A DNA stretch of 33,951 nt, from positions 1-33,951 of the forward strand of contig JAISJI010000057.1 of assembly GCA_031261605.1 (NCBI GenBank). Direction: 5' to 3'. This DNA is from Ignavibacteria bacterium (GTDB taxonomy: Bacteria; Bacteroidota; Ignavibacteria; Kapaibacteriales; UBA2268). Below the pieces are notes generated by a model that saw only the letters and a program-made list of their open reading frames with translations, ran no database searches and had not been told where the DNA came from. This document shows positions 1 to 8,167 of this stretch, piece after piece; positions within the stretch are counted from its first letter, which is position 1, and each line of letters starts with the position of its first letter. A program made the translations under genes and the position numbers.

Positions 1-389
1 CCTTTGGCAATACCGCCCTTGAAGCGGTTGCCCATTACCAATTCATAACCTTCTCGCAACTTCTCAACAAACGGCATTAAGTTAGAGAAATCATAACTAT
101 CATCGGCATCACCCATAATGATAAATTTACCTTTCGCCGCAACAATACCACCTTGTAACGCACTACCATAGCCCTTCTCGGTAACATCTACAACCACAGC
201 ACCATTGGCTCTAGCGATTTCTTGCGAGCCGTCTGTGCTTCCGTTATCAGCGATGAGGACTTCGCCAATGATGTTATTTTTTCGCAGGGATTCATTTGCT
301 TTTTGTATGCAAATCGCTAAGGTATCAGCTTCGTTGAGGCAGGGCATTAGAACGGTGAGTTCAATATTTGTTGTGGTATCGGTGGCCAT
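1..389 (-). CDS. Family 2 glycosyltransferase (DPM1/DpgS-like), N-terminal part, cut by the window edge
   Basis: Translating the minus strand from the ATG at 389 gives 129 codons running off the left edge. Visible GT-A motifs are MPCLNE near residue 15, the nucleotide-binding ADNGSTDGS, an EKGYGSALQGG stretch, and a GDADDSYDF segment that includes the metal-binding DxD. This is the usual N-terminus of cytoplasm-facing family 2 glycosyltransferases that move sugars onto polyprenyl phosphate or lipids. The acceptor and any C-terminal membrane segments lie outside the window. It is transcribed away from tRNA-His. No Shine-Dalgarno is seen before the start. The family call is safe, the substrate unknown. 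Confidence 0.88.
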   Translation of the reverse strand, partial: MATDTTTNIELTVLMPCLNEADTLAICIQKANESLRKNNIIGEVLIADNGSTDGSQEIARANGAVVVDVTEKGYGSALQGGIVAAKGKFIIMGDADDSYDFSNLMPFVEKLREGYELVMGNRFKGGIAK

Positions 390-460
390 AAATTTGATTG
401 TGCTTATATATAAAAACTACAAAAGTAAGTATTTTATGCGTTATTTCCAAACAATAGCAC

Positions 461-497
461 AAAAAAAATGCCAAACAACATTAACGTCATCTGGCAT
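461..497 (-). terminator. Probable terminator after tRNA-His
   Basis: On the minus strand downstream of tRNA-His, ATGCCA (497-492) can pair with TGGCAT (473-468) and is followed at once by a run of T (467-461). The 18-nt loop is long and partly able to pair, so strength is moderate. Confidence 0.5.
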
Positions 498-514
498 ACA
501 AAATAATACGGAGG

Positions 515-588
515 GGCGAATGATGGGACTCGAACCCACGACAACCAGAGCCACAATCTGGTGCTCTACCGACTGAACTACATCCGCC
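515..588 (-). tRNA. tRNA-His (GTG anticodon)
   Basis: The minus strand folds as a cloverleaf with an 8-bp acceptor (GGCGGATG with CATTCGCC), an anticodon stem CCAGA/TCTGG, the loop TTGTGGC and a T-arm with TTCGAGT. The anticodon is GTG. The eighth acceptor pair is the G(-1):C73 identity element of bacterial tRNA-His, and it is encoded here. CCA is not encoded: the bases after C73 are CCT. Confidence 0.96.
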
Positions 589-604
589 ATACTTTAGTAG
601 ATTA

Positions 605-636
605 CAAAAATAATGTTTTTTTTTGTAATTACCAAA
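605..636 (-). promoter_or_regulatory. Bacteroidota-type promoter of tRNA-His
   Basis: The minus strand shows TTTG (636-633), exactly 20 nt, then TATTTTTG (612-605). This matches the -33 TTTG / -7 TAnnTTTG promoter known from Bacteroidota. The spacer holds a run of nine A and is nearly the same as that of the tRNA-Pro promoter in this window. Confidence 0.8.
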
Positions 637-654
637 TTTCAACATTGTTTTTTA

Positions 655-1464
655 CTACTCTTTTAATGCTCCGGAGGAAATGGCTTCAACAATTTTTTTC
701 TGAAATATCATAAATATGCAGAGAATTGGAATGGCTGATATGCTTGCTCCAGCCATTAAATGTCCCCAATCTATTGACTGCTTGCCGAGATAGAACGTTA
801 AACCAACCGGTAGCGTGCTGTATTCGGCATCATTGGTGAATAGAAATGGGAATAGGAAAGAGTTCCAATTATTTATAAATGTATAGATAGCCAGCACCGA
901 TAGAATGGGCTTGCATAATGGCAAAATGATGCGAAAGAAAATATACCAATCGCCTGCACCATCCAAGCGTGCTGCTTCTTCTATTTGCATTGGTATTGAC
1001 TCAATGTATTGCTTTGCGAGGAAGACGCCGAAAGGTGTAACTATCCAAGGAATGATTAGCGACCAGTATGTATTGAGCCAGTTGAGTTCAACCATAATGC
1101 GATACAGCGGTATCATTACCACGTGTGATGGAATGATGAGCAAGCCCAAAACGGTAGCGAGTAAGATGTTCCTGCCTGTGAATTTTTTCGTTGCAAGGAC
1201 ATAGCCGGTCATCGTGCAGAACAGCAGATTACATAGAGTTACAGCGGTTGCTACAATGGTGGAATTGATAAAGTAGTTGAGAAAGTTATCCGATAAAAAT
1301 GTCTCTTTGTAATTGATTAGCGTGTATTTACTTGTAATGATATTCCAAAAAGTGTGCATACTTTCTGGGTATTGCTTGAGCGAAAGTAACAACATCCAAA
1401 ACATAGGAAATACCATGATGATAAGGACGAGGAACAGAACAGCATTAAGTAAAATCTTTTTCAT
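655..1464 (-). CDS. Carbohydrate-type ABC transporter permease (MalG/UgpE family)
   Basis: An inner-membrane permease subunit with about six hydrophobic segments and the EAA loop (EEAARLDGAGDWYIFFRIILPL) that docks the ATPase. The MalG-like features place it in the sugar-import binding-protein-dependent family, which normally works with a second permease, a solute-binding protein and an ATPase. None of these is next to it here. The chosen start is the ATG at 1464, which overlaps the stop of the upstream epimerase as TAATG and gives MKKILLNA. An in-frame ATG at 1473 would add three residues. The overlap suggests translational coupling. The substrate cannot be read from the sequence. Confidence 0.87.
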   Translation of the reverse strand: MKKILLNAVLFLVLIIMVFPMFWMLLLSLKQYPESMHTFWNIITSKYTLINYKETFLSDNFLNYFINSTIVATAVTLCNLLFCTMTGYVLATKKFTGRNILLATVLGLLIIPSHVVMIPLYRIMVELNWLNTYWSLIIPWIVTPFGVFLAKQYIESIPMQIEEAARLDGAGDWYIFFRIILPLCKPILSVLAIYTFINNWNSFLFPFLFTNDAEYSTLPVGLTFYLGKQSIDWGHLMAGASISAIPILCIFMIFQKKIVEAISSGALKE

Positions 1465-2450
1465 TAGAGCCATTTCATTTGTTTATACCATTGGACAGTG
1501 TTTGCAATTCCATCTTGGATAGATACTTTTTGTTTGTAGCCGAAGTCCTTGGCAGCACTTTTGGTGGAGCAAGTCCAATATGGTTGTATGAAGTCAATTG
1601 CCTTTTGGTAATTGAAAACAGGTGGCTTTGAAGAGAATATTCCCAAAGCACCGCTAACACTACCAGCAGCAAGAACAACGAAATGCGGAAGATGTATGGA
1701 TAGACAATGTTTCTTGCCGATAGATTGCTTCATCAGTGCATATATATCTGCCCAATCATAAAGTTCATCCGATGATATGTAGTATGCTTTGCCTATTGTA
1801 TTGCGGGATTGAGCGGATTCTATTATGCCATCAGACAAGTCATCCACGTGAATTAAACTAAGCAATTTTTTATCAAATCCGATGTATGCAATAAGCCCCA
1901 TCTTAATCATCTGGAATATAGAGTAAATTTCCGTATCCCTCGGACCATACACCGCTGGCGGTCTGACAATAGTATATGGAATCTTTCCAATGTATTTAGC
2001 TAATGCTTCTTCGGCTGCTTTCTTGCTTTTGCCGTAATCTGTAATTGGATGCAGTGGCATATCTTCCGTAACAGGTTCATTCGCAAAGAGAGCAGGACCA
2101 GCAGCGGTTTGGGAACTTACATATAAGAAGCGCTGTAGATTTGGAGCATTACTCAATGCCGCTTCCACTAAATTTATTGTGCCATTGCAGTTGCCTTCTA
2201 TGTAAGCATTCAAATTTTTTGCAGATGTATTTCCGGCGATATGATAGATGTAATCAACACCAGAAGTTGCTCTTTTCAAACTATCTATGTCCGATAAAGA
2301 TGCCTCAACTAATTCATACTTTTTGCCTTCTAACCAGCGTAAATTGCTTGTTTTACGGATAATGCATCGAACATCATATCCTTTGTCTAATAATTTCTCT
2401 GCTACAAAGCTTCCTATGAAACCAGTAGCACCAGTTACTAATACTTTCAT
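1464..2450 (-). CDS. NAD(P)-dependent epimerase/dehydratase (extended SDR)
   Basis: A 328-residue Rossmann-fold protein. The dinucleotide motif TGATGFIG lies at residues 6-13, and the active-site pair YGKSK gives Tyr139 and Lys143. The arrangement (VRCIIRKTSNLRWL after the second strand, IHVDDLSDGI later) is that of extended short-chain dehydrogenases close to dihydroflavonol-4-reductase or HpnA-like proteins and nucleoside-diphosphate-sugar epimerases. The reaction cannot be assigned. It is the first gene of a two-gene minus-strand unit with the ABC permease, and it is divergent from rseP across a 118-nt gap. Confidence 0.88.
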   Translation of the reverse strand: MKVLVTGATGFIGSFVAEKLLDKGYDVRCIIRKTSNLRWLEGKKYELVEASLSDIDSLKRATSGVDYIYHIAGNTSAKNLNAYIEGNCNGTINLVEAALSNAPNLQRFLYVSSQTAAGPALFANEPVTEDMPLHPITDYGKSKKAAEEALAKYIGKIPYTIVRPPAVYGPRDTEIYSIFQMIKMGLIAYIGFDKKLLSLIHVDDLSDGIIESAQSRNTIGKAYYISSDELYDWADIYALMKQSIGKKHCLSIHLPHFVVLAAGSVSGALGIFSSKPPVFNYQKAIDFIQPYWTCSTKSAAKDFGYKQKVSIQDGIANTVQWYKQMKWL

Positions 2451-2568
2451 TGTTGGTTGATGTTTATAAAAAACGCAAAATAATAATAATTATTGTATTT
2501 TACGCAATGTGTAGTAAAAAAGTGGGAAAATATAAGTATATTGCGGATTATTTTAATGTTAATTTATA

Positions 2569-3951
2569 ATGGTTACTATGTCAGTTATATTTCCAATCAT
2601 ATATTTTGTTATTGTCCTCGGCATCCTTGTGTTTATCCATGAATTTGGTCATTTCCTAATGGCGCGACTAAGTGGAATGCGTGTTGATGTATTTGCTCTT
2701 GGAATGGGCTATCGTATCTTGGGGTGGAACAAAGTGAATGGCTTTTCATTTGGAAAGTTGCCCGAAGATATTGAATTGAACGGCTACTGCGATTACCGTC
2801 TTGCTGTATTCCCAATAGGGGGCTATTGCAAGATAGCAGGAATGATAGATGAAACATTTGATTCAAATTTTGCTGAACAACCACCAGAACAATGGGAATT
2901 TAGAGCAAAAAATCCATTTAAGAAAGGGATAACAATTATCGGTGGGGTGTTGTTCAATATGCTACTTGCTGTAATTCTTTTCGCTGCGGTGCTGTATCAT
3001 AATGGCGAAAATGCGTATAGAACAACGACTATCGGCTCTGTTCCGGAGAATACTATTGGTAGTTATATTGGATTGAAATCTGGCGATGAAGTTATATCTA
3101 TCAATAAGAAGACGCCACAGCATTGGACGCAAATGCTTGAAGAACTTACTGTTACCAATCTTGGCAAGGACTTAAATGTAATAGTTCGCAGAGATGGCAA
3201 GGATACAAATCTCTTTGTGGATGGTAACGAAAATTCCAGCCGTATCGGTGCAAATACCCCATTAGGAATTGAACCAGCAGATATGCATACCCTTGTATTA
3301 GAAGTAATGAGTGATGGCGTTGCTGCTCAAAATGGCTTTAAAGCCAATGATACAATTATATCTGTAAATGGGCAACCGATTTATTCTAGTGGTGACCTAA
3401 TAACGAAATTGAAAAATCATAAAAACCAAGCGGTATCCATTGTGTTGCACAACTCTTCAGGTGAGGAAACCAAGCACCTCCAACTCAGTGAAACCGGCAC
3501 AATAGGCGTGCAAATTTCCAGCGTATTCGCAGGTGAAATAGAGACCATACACTATAATTTATTTGAGTCCATCGGAAAAGGCGCCACACAATCACTTGAG
3601 ACATTTGCAACTATCGTAACATCCATTAAGCAGATATTTATAGGCAATATAGCAGTAAAACAAGCCATTGGCGGACCTGTAATGATTGCCAAGCAAGCAT
3701 CCAATTTCGCACAATTCGGCTTCTACTCATTCATTAGTTTCATAGCAATGCTATCGGTATCGCTTGCGTTCATCAATATTTTACCATTCCCTGCATTAGA
3801 TGGCGGACATCTGATAATCATTATTATAGAAGCGTTTGCCAGACGTGAAATACCGGTAAAGGTGAAACTCGGCATTCAGCAAGCGGGTATGGTGGTGTTG
3901 CTTGCATTGATGGCTTATGTTATATTTAATGATATACAAAAGATAATTTAA
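2569..3951 (+). CDS. rseP: RIP metalloprotease RseP (site-2 protease, M50)
   Basis: A 460-residue polytopic membrane zinc protease that cuts transmembrane substrates such as anti-sigma factors. HEFGH at residues 24-28 lies in the first membrane segment and supplies the zinc ligands and catalytic Glu. LDGG near residues 410-413 supplies the third ligand. Two PDZ-like domains lie between (about 150-220 and 230-310, with GLKSGDEVISIN and GFKANDTIISVNG). The first start gives MVTMSV. The ATG at 2578 (MSVIF) is equally plausible because no Shine-Dalgarno is seen. No partner sigma or anti-sigma gene is adjacent. Confidence 0.93.
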   Translation: MVTMSVIFPIIYFVIVLGILVFIHEFGHFLMARLSGMRVDVFALGMGYRILGWNKVNGFSFGKLPEDIELNGYCDYRLAVFPIGGYCKIAGMIDETFDSNFAEQPPEQWEFRAKNPFKKGITIIGGVLFNMLLAVILFAAVLYHNGENAYRTTTIGSVPENTIGSYIGLKSGDEVISINKKTPQHWTQMLEELTVTNLGKDLNVIVRRDGKDTNLFVDGNENSSRIGANTPLGIEPADMHTLVLEVMSDGVAAQNGFKANDTIISVNGQPIYSSGDLITKLKNHKNQAVSIVLHNSSGEETKHLQLSETGTIGVQISSVFAGEIETIHYNLFESIGKGATQSLETFATIVTSIKQIFIGNIAVKQAIGGPVMIAKQASNFAQFGFYSFISFIAMLSVSLAFINILPFPALDGGHLIIIIIEAFARREIPVKVKLGIQQAGMVVLLALMAYVIFNDIQKII

Positions 3952-4185
3952 ATACCATAATTCTAAATACTTCTCCAAAGTTTTGTTTTTCTGGTCTCCG
4001 GCTGCGTCCATCGTTTTTTTGCATTGCCTTTTTCATTTGAACTTCCAAAAATAGTGTGGCGGTATTCATTCCTGTTTTACCGAATAATTTGGATTAGTTA
4101 CGAGAATGGAAAACGCATTTGCAAGGGTTGACAGCTCCTTATAACTTAGATAATTGCGTTCAGATTCGGTGGCAATAAAAGTATT
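3926..4185 (-). other. Two short overlapping open frames, possible decayed gene (low confidence)
   Basis: This covers the 296-nt gap between rseP and murE. On the minus strand a 39-codon frame without a start (4185-4069, ending NPNYSVKQE) stops at TGA. That stop overlaps, as ATGA, the ATG of a 47-codon frame (4069-3926, MNTATLFLEVQMKKAMQKND...). The second frame runs antisense into the rseP 3' end. The peptides look ordinary in composition and the ATGA overlap resembles a coupled pair or a frameshifted remnant. I recognise no family. It may be chance. Confidence 0.2.
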
Positions 4186-4247
4186 TTATATAGACCGCTG
4201 AAAACCATTGAAATAGCAACTAAATATAAAAAATATGTGGCAATAAT

Positions 4248-5708
4248 ATGCAACTGGAAAAATTACTATCGGATATTACATATACAAACATATACAACCT
4301 GCAAGACATAGACATCGCCGGTATTGCTTATGACTCGCGTCTATGCAAGGACAACTACATTTTCGTTGCAAACAAAGGCACTGCCACTGATGGCAATTTC
4401 TATATATCCAATGCAATCGCTGCTGGTGCTAAGGTTGTTGTTTGCGAAAATATGCCAGAAAGTGCAGATGCAAATACTATGGCAAACGGTATCACATATA
4501 TCACGACCACAAATCCACGCATTACTCTTGCCGAACTCGCACATTCGTTCTACAATAATCCCACCTCCAAACTCAAACTCATCGGCATCACTGGAACAAA
4601 TGGGAAGACGACAACTACATTCCTCGTTAAATCCATTCTTGAGGCAGCCGGCAAGCAAGTCGGCATCATTGGAACTACCGGTATATACATCAATCAGCGA
4701 AAAATAGAAGCCACCCACACCACTCCGGAGTCATTAGAACTCGCCCAAATATTTAGCGAAATGGTGGCTGAAGGCATTGAATATGTTGTGATGGAAGTGT
4801 CTTCGCATTCTATCGCAATGCACCGCATACACGGCATTGAATTTAATGTAGCGGGCTTTACCAATCTTACACACGAGCATTTGGATTTCCATAAAACAAT
4901 GGATGATTACGCAAATACCAAACAGCAACTTTTTACCAATCTAAATAAAACGGCTGTCGCTATTGTCAATGCTGACGATGAATACGCTACCAAAATGGTG
5001 GCGAAGTGTCCAGCAATAATTAAAACATTCGGCATAGATACATCCGCTGATTACCGCATTGATGACGTGCATATAGATATGAAGCACACTACATTTACAC
5101 TAAACAAAAATCCAATTACCACTCAACTCACCGCTTACTTCAATGTGCAAAATGCTACGCTTGCTATTGCAATATGTATAGAACTTGGCTTTACGTGGTC
5201 GGCTGTATCGCAAGGTATTGCTATGTCTAAAGGAGCAGCAGGTCGCTTAGAACTTGTAGCGGTGAAGTCCGGTGCAACTGCGTATGTAGATTATGCACAT
5301 ACGCCCGATGCCTTAGAGAAGTCGCTTATCACGTGTAGGGAGTTGATAGATGAAAGGAATGGAGGTAAATTAATTTGTATCTTCGGCTGTGGTGGCGATA
5401 GAGATAAAACCAAGCGTCCCATAATGGGAGCGATTGCGGTCAAGTATGCTGATGTAGTTATCGTTACAGATGATAATCCACGAACAGAAGAATCTACCTC
5501 TATAATTAATGATATTTTAGTTGGCATTAACGACAGCGACAACGTGCAAGTAATAAATAATAGAAGCGATGCTATAGCCCATTCCATCGCTATATCCAAA
5601 AAGGATGACGTAATACTTGTCGCCGGTAAAGGACACGAAGATTACCAAATAATTGGAACAACGAAACACCATTTTAGCGATGTAGAAGAATTGCAGAAGC
5701 ATTTGTAG
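4248..5708 (+). CDS. murE: UDP-N-acetylmuramoyl-tripeptide synthetase MurE (meso-DAP type)
   Basis: A 486-residue cytoplasmic Mur ligase that adds the third residue of the peptidoglycan stem peptide. The ATP-binding loop GITGTNGKTTT is at residues 113-123. The UDP-MurNAc region TTGIYIN...TTPESLEL follows, and HTPDALEKSL and GCGGDRDKTKRP lie in the C-terminal half. DNPR at residues 409-412 is the signature of enzymes using meso-diaminopimelate rather than lysine. Length is normal. Other mur genes are not adjacent, so this murE sits outside a classical dcw cluster. The gene ends tail-to-tail with the Ogg2-type gene, separated by 6 nt. Confidence 0.95.
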   Translation: MQLEKLLSDITYTNIYNLQDIDIAGIAYDSRLCKDNYIFVANKGTATDGNFYISNAIAAGAKVVVCENMPESADANTMANGITYITTTNPRITLAELAHSFYNNPTSKLKLIGITGTNGKTTTTFLVKSILEAAGKQVGIIGTTGIYINQRKIEATHTTPESLELAQIFSEMVAEGIEYVVMEVSSHSIAMHRIHGIEFNVAGFTNLTHEHLDFHKTMDDYANTKQQLFTNLNKTAVAIVNADDEYATKMVAKCPAIIKTFGIDTSADYRIDDVHIDMKHTTFTLNKNPITTQLTAYFNVQNATLAIAICIELGFTWSAVSQGIAMSKGAAGRLELVAVKSGATAYVDYAHTPDALEKSLITCRELIDERNGGKLICIFGCGGDRDKTKRPIMGAIAVKYADVVIVTDDNPRTEESTSIINDILVGINDSDNVQVINNRSDAIAHSIAISKKDDVILVAGKGHEDYQIIGTTKHHFSDVEELQKHL

Positions 5709-5714
5709 AAGCAA

Positions 5715-6338
5715 TTACTTCAGCACCTCGCCCGTAGAATGCGCAAAGAATAGCAAGTCCAATACATCCATTGCAATACCTATATCCACAGAATAATCAT
5801 AGTATTTCCTCTCTATCTCTAAATACTGCTTGTCGTTTTTCGGAGGAGCAACGCTTTCTATCACTCCACAATTATGCAGATTACGAAGTATATGCCTATC
5901 AATAATAGCCAAATCGGTATAGCCAATGTTCCGCAAAAAATGCGATGCTTCCTTCATTCCAATTCCCACAAAATCCTTCTTCAATCGGTTACGCTTCCCA
6001 TATTTATCCAAAGTGCTATCTAATATTTGCATAAGAGTTGGTTCATATTCCACTGCATTCATCAACCGCTTTGCCTTCTGGTTATGGAATCTGATGTAAT
6101 GTTGTGTATTTGCTAGTATTTCTGTTGGAGCGAATGGTTTGTGATAAAAATCATTAGATTCCAAAATTTTCTGCACAGCCCAAGCATTTTTCGCACTAGA
6201 TTGTGGTGTCATAATACAAAAACAGAACTCGTAAAAAATTTGCTCTCGCTTAATGTTTTTGAATTCATCCAGCCGTGCATTTATTACATCGGAATATTTT
6301 TCTAACGATGCTTGCAATTCACTTGGTAAGGTTTTCAT
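5715..6338 (-). CDS. ogg: N-glycosylase/DNA lyase, Ogg2 type (8-oxoguanine DNA glycosylase)
   Basis: A 207-residue base-excision repair enzyme of the HhH-GPD superfamily. FCIMTPQSSAKNAW near residue 40, the helix-hairpin-helix VGIGMKEASHFLRNIG with catalytic Lys129, and IIDRHILRNL with Asp147 are the hallmarks of the Ogg2 subfamily, best known from archaea and Thermotoga. It removes 8-oxoguanine and nicks the strand by beta-elimination. It is not the EndoIII/MutY type, as the iron-sulfur cysteine cluster is absent. It is monocistronic, with no repair genes beside it. Acquisition by transfer is possible but untested. Confidence 0.88.
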   Translation of the reverse strand: MKTLPSELQASLEKYSDVINARLDEFKNIKREQIFYEFCFCIMTPQSSAKNAWAVQKILESNDFYHKPFAPTEILANTQHYIRFHNQKAKRLMNAVEYEPTLMQILDSTLDKYGKRNRLKKDFVGIGMKEASHFLRNIGYTDLAIIDRHILRNLHNCGVIESVAPPKNDKQYLEIERKYYDYSVDIGIAMDVLDLLFFAHSTGEVLK

Positions 6339-6405
6339 ATTATTTGCAAAAAATGGATATAATACTTCATAATATAATAAATTATGCGTATATTTGTATC
6401 ATACG

Positions 6406-6534
6406 GATGAGCCAACTTGCTACAAGTTATTCAATACTCAATTAGCGAAAAGTATAAAATTAAATGGAAATAAGTTTGATTGGGAGCCGGAAATTACTGC
6501 CAAAATAGCAAAAATGGGCATCTTTGTTAATTAG
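6406..6534 (+). pseudogene. Relic of a family 2 glycosyltransferase (DPM1-like), C-terminal part of the catalytic domain
   Basis: This lies in the 207-nt gap between the Ogg2-type gene and lpxC-fabZ, too short for usual gene calling. The plus-strand frame from 6406 reads DEPTCYKLFNTQLAKSI and then KFDWEPEITAKIAKMGI before a TAG at 6532-6534. This matches the conserved D-x-x-TCYK-x-F and E-x-TAKIAK-x-G segments of dolichyl/polyprenyl-phosphate glycosyltransferases. All the N-terminal catalytic motifs are gone and no start is present. It differs in subfamily from the glycosyltransferase at the left edge. I read it as the end of a deleted gene. Confidence 0.72.
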
Positions 6535-6545
6535 TAATCTCTCCT

Positions 6546-7967
6546 CTATTTATTAACCAAGGCAGCGTAATACTCTGCTTCACATACCACCTCGCCATCC
6601 ACATAAGCAGTTCCTTTGTAAATCAGCATACCAAATTTCTGCGAAACTAATTGCACCTCAAATACTAATTGGTCGCCGGGTATCACCGGCTTTTTGAACT
6701 TCACATTCTTAAAACCAGAGAAATACATCAGTTTCTGGGAAACATCTTGTGTATACCATACAATCAAACCGCCGACTTGTCCCATTGCCTCCGCTATCAA
6801 TACGCCCGGCATCACCGGCTTATCGGGAAAATGTCCCGTAAAGAATGGCTCATTAACCGTTACATTCTTTACACCAACGATAATATTCTCTTTCAAATCC
6901 AAATGTATTATCTTATCCACAAGTAGGAATGGAAATCTATGTGGTATAATTTCCAATATCTTATATATGTCTAATTCTATTTTTTTGTTCTTCTGAGGAT
7001 TAATACGTTCCTTAACTTTTTGGCGTAAGTATTGTTTTCTTAGCAACTTAGCCAATTCCACATTGCTTTTATGTCCCGGACGTGCAGCAAGTATTTGTGC
7101 TTTAATTGGAACGCCGACCAATGCTAAATCACCGATTAGGTCTAGCAATTTATGTCTTGCTGGCTCATTCTTATACCTTAGTTTTGTTCCATTTAGAATT
7201 CCACTATCATCTACGATAGGAACACTTTTCATTTTAAACAGATTTTGTATGGCTTCTAATTCTACCGTTTCTGCTTCCTTATCCATAATAACAACTGCGC
7301 TTTCTAAGCCACCACCTTTTATCAATCCTTGCTTCAATAAATTTTCTACTTCGGTAAAGAAGCAGAATGTTCGTGCAGATGAAAACTCCTCTACAAATTC
7401 GCTTTCCATATTAAATAGACCGGAGTGCTGGCTACCCAATGCCGGAATAAAATAATCAACCATAACAGTTAGGCGATAGTCGTTCAAAGGTAACGCTACC
7501 ATATCCACCAACTTTTCGTTATTCTTATATCCAACCTGCTCCGATAACTCAAAATACTCTCTATCTATCTCTTGTTCCACTATTTCTGCTTCCAATAAAG
7601 CATCTACATAGTGCCTAGAACTGCCATCAAATACAGGGGGTTCGTTAGTTGATAATTCAATGATGCAATTATCTATACCTAATCCAACTAATGCAGCCAA
7701 TACATGCTCTACAGTATGGACTACTACCTGCTTACCATCGTCATCGCCAACACCCGGTATATCAATTCCAAGTGTTGTTCCGCGTGATATATCAACGACA
7801 TAATCTACTAATGCGGGTATCTCAACTCTTTCCGGCAGGTCTGCTCTAACAAATACGTAATGTGTATTGGGCTCCGCAGGCTTGAACATAATGGTAGAAG
7901 TATTGCCGGTATGTAAGCCGACACCGGTTAGCGATATTGATTGGGATATTGTTTTTTGTTTTGCCAC
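6546..7967 (-). CDS. lpxC/fabZ: Bifunctional UDP-3-O-acyl-GlcNAc deacetylase / 3-hydroxyacyl-ACP dehydratase (LpxC-FabZ fusion)
   Basis: A 473-residue fusion. Residues 1-320 are LpxC, the zinc deacetylase that commits to lipid A synthesis. His84 (in HTVEH), His272 and Asp276 (in RHKLLD) are the zinc-ligand positions, and His299 (in GHKSN) is the C-terminal catalytic-region histidine. Residues 330-473 are FabZ, the hot-dog dehydratase of fatty acid elongation, with PHRFPFLLVD, catalytic His379 (TGHFP) and Glu393 (AEAMGQ). Both active sites look intact. This fusion is characteristic of Bacteroidota/Chlorobiota. lpxA, which often follows, is absent here. Confidence 0.96.
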   Translation of the reverse strand: MAKQKTISQSISLTGVGLHTGNTSTIMFKPAEPNTHYVFVRADLPERVEIPALVDYVVDISRGTTLGIDIPGVGDDDGKQVVVHTVEHVLAALVGLGIDNCIIELSTNEPPVFDGSSRHYVDALLEAEIVEQEIDREYFELSEQVGYKNNEKLVDMVALPLNDYRLTVMVDYFIPALGSQHSGLFNMESEFVEEFSSARTFCFFTEVENLLKQGLIKGGGLESAVVIMDKEAETVELEAIQNLFKMKSVPIVDDSGILNGTKLRYKNEPARHKLLDLIGDLALVGVPIKAQILAARPGHKSNVELAKLLRKQYLRQKVKERINPQKNKKIELDIYKILEIIPHRFPFLLVDKIIHLDLKENIIVGVKNVTVNEPFFTGHFPDKPVMPGVLIAEAMGQVGGLIVWYTQDVSQKLMYFSGFKNVKFKKPVIPGDQLVFEVQLVSQKFGMLIYKGTAYVDGEVVCEAEYYAALVNK

Positions 7968-8001
7968 TTTCTTTTTTTTATTGTGATACTAAATAAGCAT
8001 A

Positions 8002-8039
8002 GCACTTACACAAGTAAGCGCCACTATATCACAAAAATA
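8002..8039 (-). promoter_or_regulatory. Candidate lpxC-fabZ promoter -7 element and 5' leader hairpin
   Basis: The minus strand has TATTTTTG (8039-8032), fitting TAnnTTTG, but no TTTG 20 nt upstream. Immediately downstream, where the RNA would begin, GCGCTTAC (8021-8014) can pair with GTAAGTGC (8009-8002) around a 4-nt loop with one mismatch. Whether the hairpin stabilises or regulates the mRNA is unknown. Confidence 0.4.
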
Positions 8040-8167
8040 CGCATTTTTATCGAAAATATTGTTATAATGGTAAAAATTAGAAATATTTTTCTTATTTTTG
8101 TTTATATAAATTGTATGTGGCAATATAGAAGTGGCTACATAAAATCAATATAATTCAATAAAGCACT

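Noticed and set aside
205..576. 123-codon plus-strand frame across the glycosyltransferase start and tRNA-His
   Set aside because: It is antisense to a real gene and contains the tRNA complement (MMGLEPTTTRATIW); spurious.
3796..4011. 71-codon minus-strand frame over the rseP 3' end
   Set aside because: Mostly the antisense shadow of rseP. The frame described at 3926-4185 is a different register.
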